Source: Natrinema saccharevitans (GTDB lineage Archaea; Halobacteriota; Halobacteria; Halobacteriales; Natrialbaceae). Taken from it: a DNA stretch of 64,000 nt. Shown in pieces: positions 35,840-45,039 of this stretch (positions are counted from its first letter, which is position 1; every line of letters begins with the position of its first letter). Location of the stretch: positions 558,001-622,000 of the forward strand of contig NZ_LWLN01000001.1 in assembly GCF_001953745.1 (NCBI RefSeq). The letters are read 5' to 3'. The notes beneath the pieces are model-generated. The model did not search any database and had not been told where the DNA came from. It saw only the letters and a program-made list of their open reading frames with translations. Made by a program: the position numbers and the translations under genes.

Positions 35840-36586
35840 ATGAACCTCGCGCCGGGGGCCTGGAAGTACGCCATCGTTCCGCTACTCGCCGCCCCGTTCG
35901 CACTCGTCATCAGCGTCACCGCGAGCCTCGTCGCGCTCGCGGTCGGCGCCGGTACCCTCGCCTTTTTCCGCGATCCCGACCGCACCCCGCCGCCGACCGG
36001 CGTCGTCGCGCCGGCCGACGGGAACGTCTCGGTCCTCCGGGAGGAGGGCGACCGGGTCCGGCTGGGGATCTTCATGAACGTCTGGCACGTCCACGTCGTC
36101 CGCGCCCCCTTCGCCGGTCGCGTCACCGACGTCGAACACGTCTCCGGTGCCAACCGCCCCGCGTTCTCGAAGGAGTCCGACCGCAACGAACGCGTCCACG
36201 TCCGTCTCGAGACCGATTCGCCGAACCTGCCGTCCACCGAAGACGCCGACGCGGTCGCAACCGACGGATCGACGCCCCACCCCGACGAGCCCGACTCCGA
36301 CGCCGAGGTGACCCTGATCGCCGGCGCGTTCGCCCGCCGGATCCACCCCTACGCCGAGCGCGGCGACGCCCTCGAGCGCGGCGATCGCGTCGGCCACATC
36401 GCCTTCGGCAGCCGCGTCGATCTGCTCTTTCCGCCGACCGTCGACGTCGCGGACGTCGCCGTCGATATCGGCGACTCGATGACCGCCGGCGAAACCGTCG
36501 TCCTCGAGTCGAATCCCGGCGACCTCGGCGGCGGATTCGACCTCGAGACCGGTTCGGACTCCGGCCCCGACGACCGGGACGAATAA
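35840..36586 (+). CDS. asd: Archaetidylserine/phosphatidylserine decarboxylase
   Basis: A 248-residue membrane-associated pyruvoyl enzyme that decarboxylates the serine headgroup to give archaetidylethanolamine. Two hydrophobic helices lie at about 8-42, then FFRDPDR and PADG motifs, MNVWHVHVVRAP catalytic region, and the self-cleavage site G190-S191 in GHIAFGSRVD. The short form (no long N-terminal extension) is typical. A stretch at about 125-152 is a haloarchaeal acidic insertion. Ends with an acidic tail. Confidence 0.92.
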   Translation: MNLAPGAWKYAIVPLLAAPFALVISVTASLVALAVGAGTLAFFRDPDRTPPPTGVVAPADGNVSVLREEGDRVRLGIFMNVWHVHVVRAPFAGRVTDVEHVSGANRPAFSKESDRNERVHVRLETDSPNLPSTEDADAVATDGSTPHPDEPDSDAEVTLIAGAFARRIHPYAERGDALERGDRVGHIAFGSRVDLLFPPTVDVADVAVDIGDSMTAGETVVLESNPGDLGGGFDLETGSDSGPDDRDE

Positions 36587-36639
36587 CGACTTCGCGGCCG
36601 CGCCTCGACCGGTCCCGTTCGGCCGTGACCGGGAGCGTA

Positions 36640-36647
36640 CCTTTATC
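36640..36647 (+). promoter_or_regulatory. TATA box of the DUF7857-like/minD operon
   Basis: CCTTTATC is centred 28 bases before the GTG at 36672, supporting that non-ATG start. Confidence 0.5.
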
Positions 36648-36671
36648 TGACAGCGAGCGGCCAACGCGGCC

Positions 36672-37034
36672 GTGATCGATCTCGACTGGGAGACCGACCG
36701 CATCGACGGCGTGACGCTCGTGTCGGCGACGATCGAAATCGCCGCGACGACCCCCCAGCGGGTCCGACTCGAGAGCCGACTCGAGGGCCCGGTCTGGCCC
36801 CCGACGGACGGCGACCGGCCCGCGGCGTGGACCGACGCCGCCTGGGAAGGCGTGATCGACCCCGATCGCCGCCACGGAATCGGCTTCGCGAGCCCGGCAT
36901 CACCGGTCGAGCCGCCGCTCGCCGTAACCGATCACCGACGGGTCTCGAGCGACCGCTCTCCGCGGCCGGCGGCCGTCCTCGCCTCGCTGACCGGGTGGAA
37001 ACCGACGTCGACCGTCGTCGGACGGGAGCGATGA
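36672..37034 (+). CDS. Conserved haloarchaeal protein, unknown
   Basis: A 120-residue protein with GTG start at 36672, supported by the upstream TATA box. It reads IDLDWETDRIDGVTLVSATI, a beta-sandwich-like pattern with alternating hydrophobic residues. I recall haloarchaeal DUF7857-like proteins of this shape but cannot assign function. It overlaps the following MinD-like gene by four bases (ATGA), so the two are translated together and may interact. Confidence 0.65.
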   Translation: MIDLDWETDRIDGVTLVSATIEIAATTPQRVRLESRLEGPVWPPTDGDRPAAWTDAAWEGVIDPDRRHGIGFASPASPVEPPLAVTDHRRVSSDRSPRPAAVLASLTGWKPTSTVVGRER

Positions 37035-37732
37035 TCGTCGCGATCACCGGCGGGAAAGGAGGCGTCGGCAAGTCGACGGTCGCACTGAATCTCGCGCACG
37101 AACTGGACGGGGTCGTCGTCGACGGCGACCTCACGACCGCGGACCTCCCTCGAGGCGGCGGCCCCGATCTCCACGACGTGCTGGCCGACCGCGCCGACCC
37201 GCTCGAGGCGGTCGACAGACACGGCCCGGTTCGGCTGCTTCCCTGCGGGCGAACGCTTTCCGGTGCCCGCGCGGCCGATCTGTCGGCGTTTCCGATGGTC
37301 GTTCGGCGACTCGAGCGCGAGTACGGCCGCGTCGTGATCGACTGTCCCGCCGGGCTGGCACGCGATGTCGGCCGGCAACTCGCGAGCGCCCACGTGGCCG
37401 TTCTCGTCGCGACGCCGACCGAACCCGCGCTCGCCGACGCCGTGCGAACGCGACGGGTCGCGCTCGACCTCGAGACGCCGGTCGCCGCCGTCGCCCTCAA
37501 CAGGACGGCCGGAGCGGTCACCGACGGCGTCGCCGACCGCATCGAACGGACCGTCAGCGCCCCGGTACTTTCCCTCGAGGAGCGGTCGGTGATCGCCGAC
37601 GCACAGCGGCAGGGGCGACCGATCGCGGCCGTCGCACCCGATTGCCCGGCGGTCGACGCCGTTTGCACCCTCGCTCGGCGGCTCGAGCGCTGTACGACAC
37701 ACCGGGACGACCGGATCGACGCTCACGACTGA
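37031..37732 (+). CDS. MinD/ParA-family P-loop ATPase
   Basis: A 233-residue deviant Walker A ATPase. The motif GGKGGVGKST is at 7-16, a conserved acidic residue in DGDLTTAD and IDCPAG (motif of the MinD family) follow. It lacks the extended C-terminal membrane helix seen in bacterial MinD. It starts in the stop of the preceding gene (ATGA). Convergent downstream is a second MinD-like gene. Positioning of surface or regulatory complexes is a typical role, but target is unknown. Confidence 0.82.
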   Translation: MIVAITGGKGGVGKSTVALNLAHELDGVVVDGDLTTADLPRGGGPDLHDVLADRADPLEAVDRHGPVRLLPCGRTLSGARAADLSAFPMVVRRLEREYGRVVIDCPAGLARDVGRQLASAHVAVLVATPTEPALADAVRTRRVALDLETPVAAVALNRTAGAVTDGVADRIERTVSAPVLSLEERSVIADAQRQGRPIAAVAPDCPAVDAVCTLARRLERCTTHRDDRIDAHD

Positions 37733-37797
37733 TCGTCCGCCGCGCTGGAGCGAAATAACCCGAGAACGGTCGTCCGGCCGATACCTGGGTCCGGATC

Positions 37798-39087
37798 TCA
37801 GGATCGGCTGCCGGTCGCCTCGATCGACGCCGGCGACCGGCCATCGAACGCGAGACGGATCCGTTCGGAATCGGCGTTGTCACCTCTGAACTTCGAGATT
37901 GACAGGATGTGGTCGGTCCCGTCCCCCGCCGGCCTCGACTCGAGTTCGAAGACCGCGTCGGCGGCGTGAAGCGTCGCCGTCCGATTCGCCGGCACCGCCG
38001 GCCCCTCGAGGCAGTGCAACAGGCCGACGCTCTCCGTCGCGACCAGCCGTTCCACGAGTCCGTCGAGAAAGGAGACGTACGTCGCCCGGTCCGCGGTCTC
38101 CATCGCGTTCGCCGAATCGACGATGAGCGTCGACGACGCCGGCAACGTCTCGACCAACGCCGCCGCGTCGTCGAGCCCCGTCTCGCCACCGAGGCGACGC
38201 ACTGTCGGGGTCCCGGTCTCGAGCGTAGCGGCCTCGAGCGCCCGCGAGACGCTCGCCGTCGACCGTTCGGTCGACAGATAGAGCGTCCCGCGGACGGCGG
38301 TCGTCCCGTAGAGCAACTGCTCCGACTGACTGGCTGGCTCCGCGACCACCGCGACGAGCGATCCCGGAGCCAGTCCACCGCCGAGCGTCCGATCGAGCGC
38401 GTCGATTCCCGTCGGCAACAGATCTTCGTCGTACGCCACTGGCGTCCGATCCGGTGCCAATCGCCGCTCTATCGTCCGCGCGATCTGCTCGTAGGCATCC
38501 CGCGTCGCCTCGTCGGTCAGCGGTGTCGACGCCTCGGGGACCCGCCCCAGAACCGGGACCCGCGTCCACGAGTCGACCGCCTCCGGCACGCGGTCACACT
38601 TGTTCAGCACCGCGCCGAGTATCGGCACCTCGAGCCGGCGCGCCATCTCGATCGTCGTCTCGGCGGCCGAGAGACTGCGCTCCGTCTCCGTCGTAACCAC
38701 GATCACCCCGTCGGCGGCCGACAGCGGCTCGACGACGTCGGGGCCCGCACCCGACGGACAGTCCACGAACGTTCGCTCGACCGCCCCCTCGAGTCGATCG
38801 AACGCCGCCTCGAAGTCGACCCGGTCGGACGGCTCCGGTGCCGCGACCAGCCCCGCGCCGTCCGCCCGCGGACTCGACTGGACGACCGTCTCGGCGACGG
38901 CCGACTCGGACTCGAGCGCCGCGAGCGTCGGCTCTCGATCGACGCCACCGGCCACGTGGAGGTTCGGCAGTTGACGATCGGCGTCGACCGCGACCGCCGT
39001 CGCCGTCTCTCGGCCGACCGCCTCCGCGAGCCCGATCGTCGTCACCGTCTTTCCGCAACCGCCTTTCGCTCCTGCGATAGCGATCAT
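37798..39087 (-). CDS. MinD-like ATPase fused to a KaiC/RecA-like domain (DUF7125-like)
   Basis: A 429-residue two-domain protein. The first about 200 residues are a MinD-type ATPase with AGAKGGCGKTVTT (6-18), the DADRQLP segment and FVDCPSGAGPD. From about 218, LPTGIDALDRTLGGGLAPGSLVAVVAE begins a KaiC/RecA-like fold (LPTGIDALDxxLGGG is the KaiC opening), but the expected P-loop is replaced by AEPASQSEQ, so this half should not bind ATP normally. It keeps TLIVDSANAM (Walker B-like). It probably acts as a scaffold or sensor for the MinD half. Confidence 0.8.
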   Translation of the reverse strand: MIAIAGAKGGCGKTVTTIGLAEAVGRETATAVAVDADRQLPNLHVAGGVDREPTLAALESESAVAETVVQSSPRADGAGLVAAPEPSDRVDFEAAFDRLEGAVERTFVDCPSGAGPDVVEPLSAADGVIVVTTETERSLSAAETTIEMARRLEVPILGAVLNKCDRVPEAVDSWTRVPVLGRVPEASTPLTDEATRDAYEQIARTIERRLAPDRTPVAYDEDLLPTGIDALDRTLGGGLAPGSLVAVVAEPASQSEQLLYGTTAVRGTLYLSTERSTASVSRALEAATLETGTPTVRRLGGETGLDDAAALVETLPASSTLIVDSANAMETADRATYVSFLDGLVERLVATESVGLLHCLEGPAVPANRTATLHAADAVFELESRPAGDGTDHILSISKFRGDNADSERIRLAFDGRSPASIEATGSRS

Positions 39088-39238
39088 AGCGACAGTCTTG
39101 CGGCTTCCTTTTTGAACGTCCGCCCGGCAGCCTCGTCGGTGCTGGCTCGTCTTCAGTTACCCTCTCGGTGAATTCGGTACTTCGTCTCGCCTGTTGGTTA
39201 GCATAGGACCGTCTCGTGAAACAGTCCCTACACTAGAT

Positions 39239-39252
39239 AAAATATTTATATA
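39239..39252 (+). promoter_or_regulatory. TATA box of the PQQ-repeat lipoprotein gene
   Basis: AAATATTTATATAC lies in an AT-rich patch, centred about 32 bases before the ATG at 39278. The 190 bases before this gene hold no other feature. Confidence 0.6.
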
Positions 39253-39277
39253 CTGAATTTAATTTTGTAGCTATAAT

Positions 39278-40486
39278 ATGGGTTGGAGAACGAATCGAAC
39301 TCGCCGGACGTGGCTGGCGAGTTGTGCCAGTACTGCTGCCGGTATTTCGATCCTCGCTGGCTGTACGAGCGATAGTTCCGAACCGGCCGATGACGAGTCC
39401 GAGGACGACGCGCTTGCAGCCGACACGTGGCCCATGTACGGCGTCGATCCGCAAAATACGGGCTATCATCCGACGGCGACCGGGCCGACTAGTGAGGACG
39501 TACAAGTGCGGAAACTATTCGACGGGGAGGGCTCTATCAGTAACAGTCCCGTCATCGTCGACGGCACGCTCTATGTCATCGCGACCACTCGCTTGCACGC
39601 GATCGATTTAGAAACGGGAGAACTCGAGTGGCAGAAAGAAGTCAACGCGTCTCCCGCTGCCCACCCAGCCGCTGACAATGAACGAGTGTTCGCCGGGACG
39701 AGAGATGGAATCGTTGCAGCTGATCTCGAGGACGGCGAAGTCCAATGGCGAAACGATATCGGAATCAGTAGCGTCAATCCCGTGCCGGTGAATGATGGCG
39801 TCATCGGCATACAAAACCTATTCCTCCACTATTTTGATCTAAAGAATGGTAATGAAAGTACCCTCCATGACATGCGTGACCATCAAGGAGGATATCCATA
39901 TACATATGTTCCTGCCGTTAATAACGGAAATGTGTATTTTGTTAGCGAAAATACCATTTATGCAGTAGATATTGAGGATGAGAATATTCAATGGCAATTT
40001 GAAAGTTCTACAGAAGAACCATTAGGCGAAAGTGATCCAACTATCTTCAATGAGACAGTCTATGTCGGTGGAGAGGACCAACACCTGTATGCAATCAAAG
40101 ATGGTTCTGAGAGATGGAAACTAGAAATTGATGAACCAATAACGTGCAGTCCATCAGTAGCACCGGAAACAGTCTATTTCGGCGGCGGTGGAGCAGGGGC
40201 ACAGAAATTCTTTGCTGTAGATATTAATGAAAAAATTTACGAATGGGATCCAAAAGACCTCCGTTATAGTGTGAGTGCAAAACCAGTAATAACCGATGAT
40301 ATAGTGTATGTGTCTAGCTATTATGATTTACTTGCATTTGATACAGAAGATGGAAGTGTGACGTGGGAAATTAAAGAGTTTGGGCAAGAGGGCGGTGAAT
40401 CAATTAGGGCCCCACCTGCTATTTCTGATGAAACACTCTACGTTCCTACAGCAGAGGGGAACGTCTATGCTATAGAAGACGCCTAA
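39278..40486 (+). CDS. PQQ-repeat beta-propeller lipoprotein
   Basis: A 402-residue exported protein. N-terminal RTRRTWLASC is a Tat-like twin-arginine signal and ILAGC is the lipobox, so Cys is the lipidated residue (about 29). An acidic linker follows, then about seven PQQ-type blades, each with a GTLYV/VYV...AIDxxTGxxxW pattern (for example at residues 101-123, 223-240, 330-350). It is cell-surface anchored and probably binds proteins or ligands. From about 39830 the coding sequence becomes AT-rich (near 40% GC) unlike its start. The stop overlaps the stop of the pilin-like gene by four bases. Confidence 0.85.
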   Translation: MGWRTNRTRRTWLASCASTAAGISILAGCTSDSSEPADDESEDDALAADTWPMYGVDPQNTGYHPTATGPTSEDVQVRKLFDGEGSISNSPVIVDGTLYVIATTRLHAIDLETGELEWQKEVNASPAAHPAADNERVFAGTRDGIVAADLEDGEVQWRNDIGISSVNPVPVNDGVIGIQNLFLHYFDLKNGNESTLHDMRDHQGGYPYTYVPAVNNGNVYFVSENTIYAVDIEDENIQWQFESSTEEPLGESDPTIFNETVYVGGEDQHLYAIKDGSERWKLEIDEPITCSPSVAPETVYFGGGGAGAQKFFAVDINEKIYEWDPKDLRYSVSAKPVITDDIVYVSSYYDLLAFDTEDGSVTWEIKEFGQEGGESIRAPPAISDETLYVPTAEGNVYAIEDA

Positions 40487-43400
40487 CTATTCACTGGAAG
40501 GTCCCCACTCGAGATACAACCGCTACTGTTCTCGAAGCCAGCACCGACCTCGTTCCAGCCTCTCGAACAATTCTTTTGTGGCGAATTTGATGATTTATAC
40601 CTCCATGGATCGCCGACGCCAGGGGAGCCTTTTGTCAGTAGTTGTGGGCTCGGAACGATGATCGGAACTACAAGTTCATTCTCGAACGAAATCGGTTCGA
40701 CAGAACCGACTGCAAGTTCGTCCTGATCCGCCCGCGAGGGCACGTCGATTGTCGTCTCGGTGTCCTGTCGGACGTACGTCAGTCCGGTAGCACTCGTCGG
40801 CTCACCATCGGTAGCTCGTAGTTCGAAGCGAGCGTATTCGCCCTGTATTTCGAGATAATACGCATCGAGCTGAAGATAGAATAACGATGGCCAGGGCATC
40901 AGAGGAAATCCGGGATGACCGATTCCATCGAGATACCCTGCCCCCATAGGTGCGTGTTCCGTCCTATTAACATCGTCAATCGAAAGCGTTTCACCGCCAT
41001 TCGGGCGGACCGCCGGAACGTCGGTCCGATTGACCGTTTCCAAAGAGAGATAGGTCGGCGATGCCTCGACTTGATAGTTCACGTTCTCCATCAGCGACGA
41101 ATCCTTGAGCGAACCCTGCGTATCCTCGGGTCGCGTTTCGGGATCCATCATTCTGTCGACAAAATTTATCGGTCCGCCGAGCAGGTCGTTGCTCGTGTCG
41201 AGCAGTCCACCGAGAAGATCGTTGAGTATAGCACTGCTCTCACCGAGCGTCGTGTCGTGCCACTCGCTCACTTTGTCGATGTTATCGTATGTATTTTCGA
41301 AGTACCGTTTACGGACTTCCGCTCGAAGGAGGTCCGCAGTGTTGGCGTACGGTTCGGACGCGTTCTGATACACTGACTCGCGTTCGACATCTCTTACATT
41401 GCTCTCGACGTTCCCGAGCGGACTCGGTCGCTCGACCATGTTCCAGAGATCCGTCCGATGTGGCTCGACACTCGTGAGGACTTCGTAGTGGGTATGGTTG
41501 AGTTCCGAAAGCGCCCACTCGTAGAGTTCGTCCTCGTTTCGTGGACTGACATCGATATCGGGATCAGCTGAGTAGGGAATCTCCGCCTCGAAATCACGCT
41601 CCATGATTATCGAGCTACTTGAATCTTCGAGCGCTCGCTCGAGTTCACGTTCTTGGGAACGGACAGTGGTTGAGTCGAGGTCGAAGATTTCCCTGACTGC
41701 TTTCGTCCTGATGGTTTCGAAGTTATCAACAGATCTATACTCTTCGTCCCATGAGTCAGTCTGGAACGGTGATTCAATCCCACGACTTCCCCGTTCCACA
41801 CTGATGTCATCGGAAACGAGATCACCACTGATCGTATAGTTCGCGCTGTATGTGATATCATCCTCCCAATTCCAATGTGTATGTGGAGATCGATTTTCAT
41901 CTTCGTGTTTCCAATCAGCACTGACTCCGATGGTGTTCTCGTATCTAATATCTGTTTCAGCAAAATCTCGATCATCAAAGCTGGTGCCATTACTCTCTGT
42001 AGGTATCTTAATCGACACATCAGCATCTGCCTGTGAAGAACTAGCGTGATAGGTCACATTGAAGGGACCTGTCCAATTCCCCGGATTTTGTGCCCAGTCT
42101 TCTGGTGATAATGGATCTGGTAATCGATTATACCTGACCAAATCTCGTTCTCTTGTTTCTACACCTACCTGATATATATCGTTTATAACTCCCTGTATCT
42201 CTGAGTTACGCGGATATTCCCTCGAAAATGTGTCTTCGAACTCAGATAGAGTGCCGTCACCTTCTTGTCGAAAATCACCAATTCTACCAGCTATTTCTTG
42301 ATTTCCCAATTTGTCAGAGAAGTAGCTATTAAGGTAAAAGTCGTTAAATTTACTATTCTGTTTGAGTGAGTGGTTAAACTCCGCTTCGATCTGCTCCATC
42401 TTCATCCCAGCCGCCATCTGCATATACCCCAAATCGGCGAACGGATGAGCCTGAATCTCGACGTCGGTTTCGACGTTGTCCTCGAGCATCGTCAGTGCAA
42501 TCTCCTGAACGGTGGGTGGGTCGGGTAGCTCACCGTCCTGATCGAGCAGATCGGCGTTACAGAGGTCGGATTCGTTGGCGAGGGAACTCCCGTTCGAGAG
42601 GAAGTCTTCGGTCTCGATGTCGCCCGCGCTCGAGGCGAGATCGCCGGCCATACACAGCGTCGGCTGGAGCATGGCGCGGTCCTTGTACGGGTCGGTCGTG
42701 CCGAAGGTGCGCTCCTGCAAGCCGAAGATGGCGTCGTTGACCATGACCTCGGTGTGGTCGTTGGGCGTCAGGTTATCGAACGCCGGCTGGCTGCTCGAGA
42801 GGCGGTCGTAGTAGGCCTTGCCCCAGGTGTAGGGAAACAGCCGGGCAGCCGTATATCGACCGAGGCCGTCGTACTCGTCGGTTTCGAAAAAGCCGGTATT
42901 GAGCTGGCGCTGGAATTCGTCGGTTCGGTCCTTGAGCTGGTAGAGCGGGGTCGCGACCGAGACGGTCAGATCGCGGCGTTCGGTGATCGGCTCGCCGTCG
43001 ATCTCGTTTCCGGTGAGTTCGACGTCCGCGACCTCGACGGTGAGGACGCCGGTCTCGGGTCGCTCGAGCGAGACGCGGTCGATCGCGGCCGAGAGGTCGT
43101 CGCTGTCGTTCCAGTCGATGCGATCCATAGCGGCCCCGGCGGTGGTGTCGTGGCCGACCTGCTGGGACGTGGTCGCGAACGACTCGGCGACCTCCCGGTA
43201 GACGAGGAGTTTGAGATACTGGTCGAAGACGGGTTCGTCGTCGTCGAATGCGGCCTCGACGGTTTGACTCGCACCGTCGGTCGACGTGACGGGCGCGCTG
43301 GCGGCCGTCTCGGTCGCCCGGAGGACGGACCGTCGCAACTCCGAGACGGCGACCGATTCGGCGCGGTCGATGGCCACTGCCCGTTCGGCGTCGACCTCGG

Positions 43401-43530
43401 GCGCGTCTCTGGAGTCGAGGACGCCGACGATGGCGATGCTACTGATCAACAGGAGAACTGCGATCAGAGCGAACGGAATCCGGGCGCGGTCGTCTGCTGC
43501 GATCGAAACTGTGTGTGGGCGGTCGGTCAT
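40483..43530 (-). CDS. Giant pilin-like membrane-anchored protein (DUF7286-like)
   Basis: A 1015-residue protein. A charged N-terminus (AADDRARIPF, then ALIAVLLLISSIAIVG) gives one helix at about 20-40 of class III/pilin-like type, followed by about 970 residues predicted outside the membrane. The ectodomain has many Asn-X-Ser/Thr sequons and a central AT-rich part (about 41830-42430). It starts one base from the stop of the preceding gene and ends a cluster with TadA/TadC genes. Haloarchaeal proteins of this type are the last gene of pilus-like clusters (DUF7286, from memory). It is the likely major surface part. Ends with TAG. Confidence 0.72.
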   Translation of the reverse strand: MTDRPHTVSIAADDRARIPFALIAVLLLISSIAIVGVLDSRDAPEVDAERAVAIDRAESVAVSELRRSVLRATETAASAPVTSTDGASQTVEAAFDDDEPVFDQYLKLLVYREVAESFATTSQQVGHDTTAGAAMDRIDWNDSDDLSAAIDRVSLERPETGVLTVEVADVELTGNEIDGEPITERRDLTVSVATPLYQLKDRTDEFQRQLNTGFFETDEYDGLGRYTAARLFPYTWGKAYYDRLSSSQPAFDNLTPNDHTEVMVNDAIFGLQERTFGTTDPYKDRAMLQPTLCMAGDLASSAGDIETEDFLSNGSSLANESDLCNADLLDQDGELPDPPTVQEIALTMLEDNVETDVEIQAHPFADLGYMQMAAGMKMEQIEAEFNHSLKQNSKFNDFYLNSYFSDKLGNQEIAGRIGDFRQEGDGTLSEFEDTFSREYPRNSEIQGVINDIYQVGVETRERDLVRYNRLPDPLSPEDWAQNPGNWTGPFNVTYHASSSQADADVSIKIPTESNGTSFDDRDFAETDIRYENTIGVSADWKHEDENRSPHTHWNWEDDITYSANYTISGDLVSDDISVERGSRGIESPFQTDSWDEEYRSVDNFETIRTKAVREIFDLDSTTVRSQERELERALEDSSSSIIMERDFEAEIPYSADPDIDVSPRNEDELYEWALSELNHTHYEVLTSVEPHRTDLWNMVERPSPLGNVESNVRDVERESVYQNASEPYANTADLLRAEVRKRYFENTYDNIDKVSEWHDTTLGESSAILNDLLGGLLDTSNDLLGGPINFVDRMMDPETRPEDTQGSLKDSSLMENVNYQVEASPTYLSLETVNRTDVPAVRPNGGETLSIDDVNRTEHAPMGAGYLDGIGHPGFPLMPWPSLFYLQLDAYYLEIQGEYARFELRATDGEPTSATGLTYVRQDTETTIDVPSRADQDELAVGSVEPISFENELVVPIIVPSPQLLTKGSPGVGDPWRYKSSNSPQKNCSRGWNEVGAGFENSSGCISSGDLPVNS

Positions 43531-43531
43531 G

Positions 43532-44581
43532 TTACCAGGTCTGAATCGTGATGGTTACGTCGGCGGTCGATGTTTCGTCGGCGAGCAGCGCCGCGATCCG
43601 CTCGTCGCGGGCAACGCCGCTGTACTCGTCGTCGATCGTCGCGGTCTCCTCGGCGAAGGCGTCCTGCAGGTCCTCGGCGAGCCACTCTCCGAGCCCCTCC
43701 CGGCCGAATCGGTCGGCGTCGGCGATCCCGCGGCAAACGTGCGCGTTCGCCTCGAGGGCGTCCGCTTCTTCGCGTTTGAGCGGACCGTGATGGTCGGGGT
43801 TCGTCGTCCCGGTGAACTCGTACTCGAGCGGCGCGACCATACGCTCGTACTGGAAGACGGCGAGTTCGTGGGACAGCCCCTGGCTCTCGAGGGCCAGTTG
43901 CGTCTCCTCGGGCGGGAAGTAGCCGCGGAGGATCGCGTCTCCGAGGACCATTCCCGCGGCCTCGAAGCGGGCCGAGTCGGAGTCCGCGACGAGGTCGGTT
44001 CGGCCCTCAAGTCGATCGTACCAGTCCGTTCCGCCCTCGAGGTACGCGCGTTCGATCGCGTCGTCGTCGACGGCCGGCAGGCCGCTCGAGGCGGAGAGGG
44101 TCACGCTCGAGACGTCCGCGGTCGGCGGCGGTCGTTCGCCGGCGGTCGCCGTCCCGCTGATCGACGCGTTCTCGTAGGGTTCCCACTCGGCGACGGCGTA
44201 GAACTCGCGATCGGAGCCGATCAGTGCGCTCCCGATAGAGGCGGCGACGGCGGCTTCGAACTCGTCGCCCGTAGGACGGATCGGCGTCCCGTCGATGCGG
44301 GCGTTCGCGACGGCCGCGTCCGCGAGCAGGCCGGTCGCGGACCCGTACTCGGTCCGGTGGTACTCGCCGGGTCGTTCGGCGACCGGGTCGGCGTCGGCGA
44401 GGCTGTACTGGACGCTGATGGTCGTCGCACCGAGTACCGCGGCCGTGTGGTCGGCCCGGTCGCCGTCGGGGTCGGGTGCGGCTCCGTACAGGTGCGTACC
44501 GAGCAACAGGACGCTCGCGCTGACGAGCAACAGTGCCATCGCGACGTCCATGACCGTACTCACCGCTCGGTCCGATCTCAT
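43532..44581 (-). CDS. Pilin-like anchored protein (DUF7284-like)
   Basis: A 349-residue protein. MRSDRAVSTVMDVAMALLLV has the RAVSxV pilin-like start and one helix (about 8-28), with the rest outside. It contains a run of Asp/Glu/Ala-rich helices without cysteine signatures. The ATG at 44581 overlaps the stop of the preceding gene (ATGA); a GTG nine bases earlier is possible. It is the second-to-last gene of the TadA/TadC-type cluster. The family assignment (DUF7284) is from memory. Confidence 0.72.
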   Translation of the reverse strand: MRSDRAVSTVMDVAMALLLVSASVLLLGTHLYGAAPDPDGDRADHTAAVLGATTISVQYSLADADPVAERPGEYHRTEYGSATGLLADAAVANARIDGTPIRPTGDEFEAAVAASIGSALIGSDREFYAVAEWEPYENASISGTATAGERPPPTADVSSVTLSASSGLPAVDDDAIERAYLEGGTDWYDRLEGRTDLVADSDSARFEAAGMVLGDAILRGYFPPEETQLALESQGLSHELAVFQYERMVAPLEYEFTGTTNPDHHGPLKREEADALEANAHVCRGIADADRFGREGLGEWLAEDLQDAFAEETATIDDEYSGVARDERIAALLADETSTADVTITIQTW

Positions 44582-45039
44582 CCGTTCCACACCCCCACGA
44601 GCAGCGTCCCGCGGCGCACGTCGCCGGGAGCCGTCGCCACGGCGACGGAGCGCTCGGCCACGCCGGCCTCCTCGGGCGGACCGTCGAGTTCCTCCTCATC
44701 GATCGCGGTCGGATTCGACGTTCCGTCGGTTCCGAACACGGCGGTACCGACGACGGTTTCGTGACCGTCGGCGACGATCGTGAGCCGGACGTAGACGTTC
44801 CGGCCGTGTGGCAAGGATCCGGTCTCGACTCCGTCCGCGAGGTCACCGTCGTGAGCGCGAACGACGCCGTCGCTCTCGAGGTCGTCGGCGATCCGATCGA
44901 GCGCCGTCGTTTCGGTGGTTCGATCGGTCGTGCCGGGAAGCGTGTCGGAGAGATAGAGCCCGTAGAGACCGATCCCGGCGACGAGCGCCGAGACGGCGAC
45001 GAGTGCGGCGAGGGGGTCGGTTTGTCCTCGGTCAGACAT
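44578..45039 (-). CDS. Small pilin-like protein (DUF7285-like)
   Basis: A 153-residue protein beginning MSDRGQTDPLAALVAVSALV. The RGQTDP motif before one helix (about 8-30) resembles haloarchaeal type IV pilin and class III signal peptides. The ATG at 45039 is preferred; an upstream in-frame ATG at 45054 exists. It overlaps the preceding gene by eight bases and the next by four. Part of the same pilus-like cluster. Confidence 0.7.
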   Translation of the reverse strand: MSDRGQTDPLAALVAVSALVAGIGLYGLYLSDTLPGTTDRTTETTALDRIADDLESDGVVRAHDGDLADGVETGSLPHGRNVYVRLTIVADGHETVVGTAVFGTDGTSNPTAIDEEELDGPPEEAGVAERSVAVATAPGDVRRGTLLVGVWNG

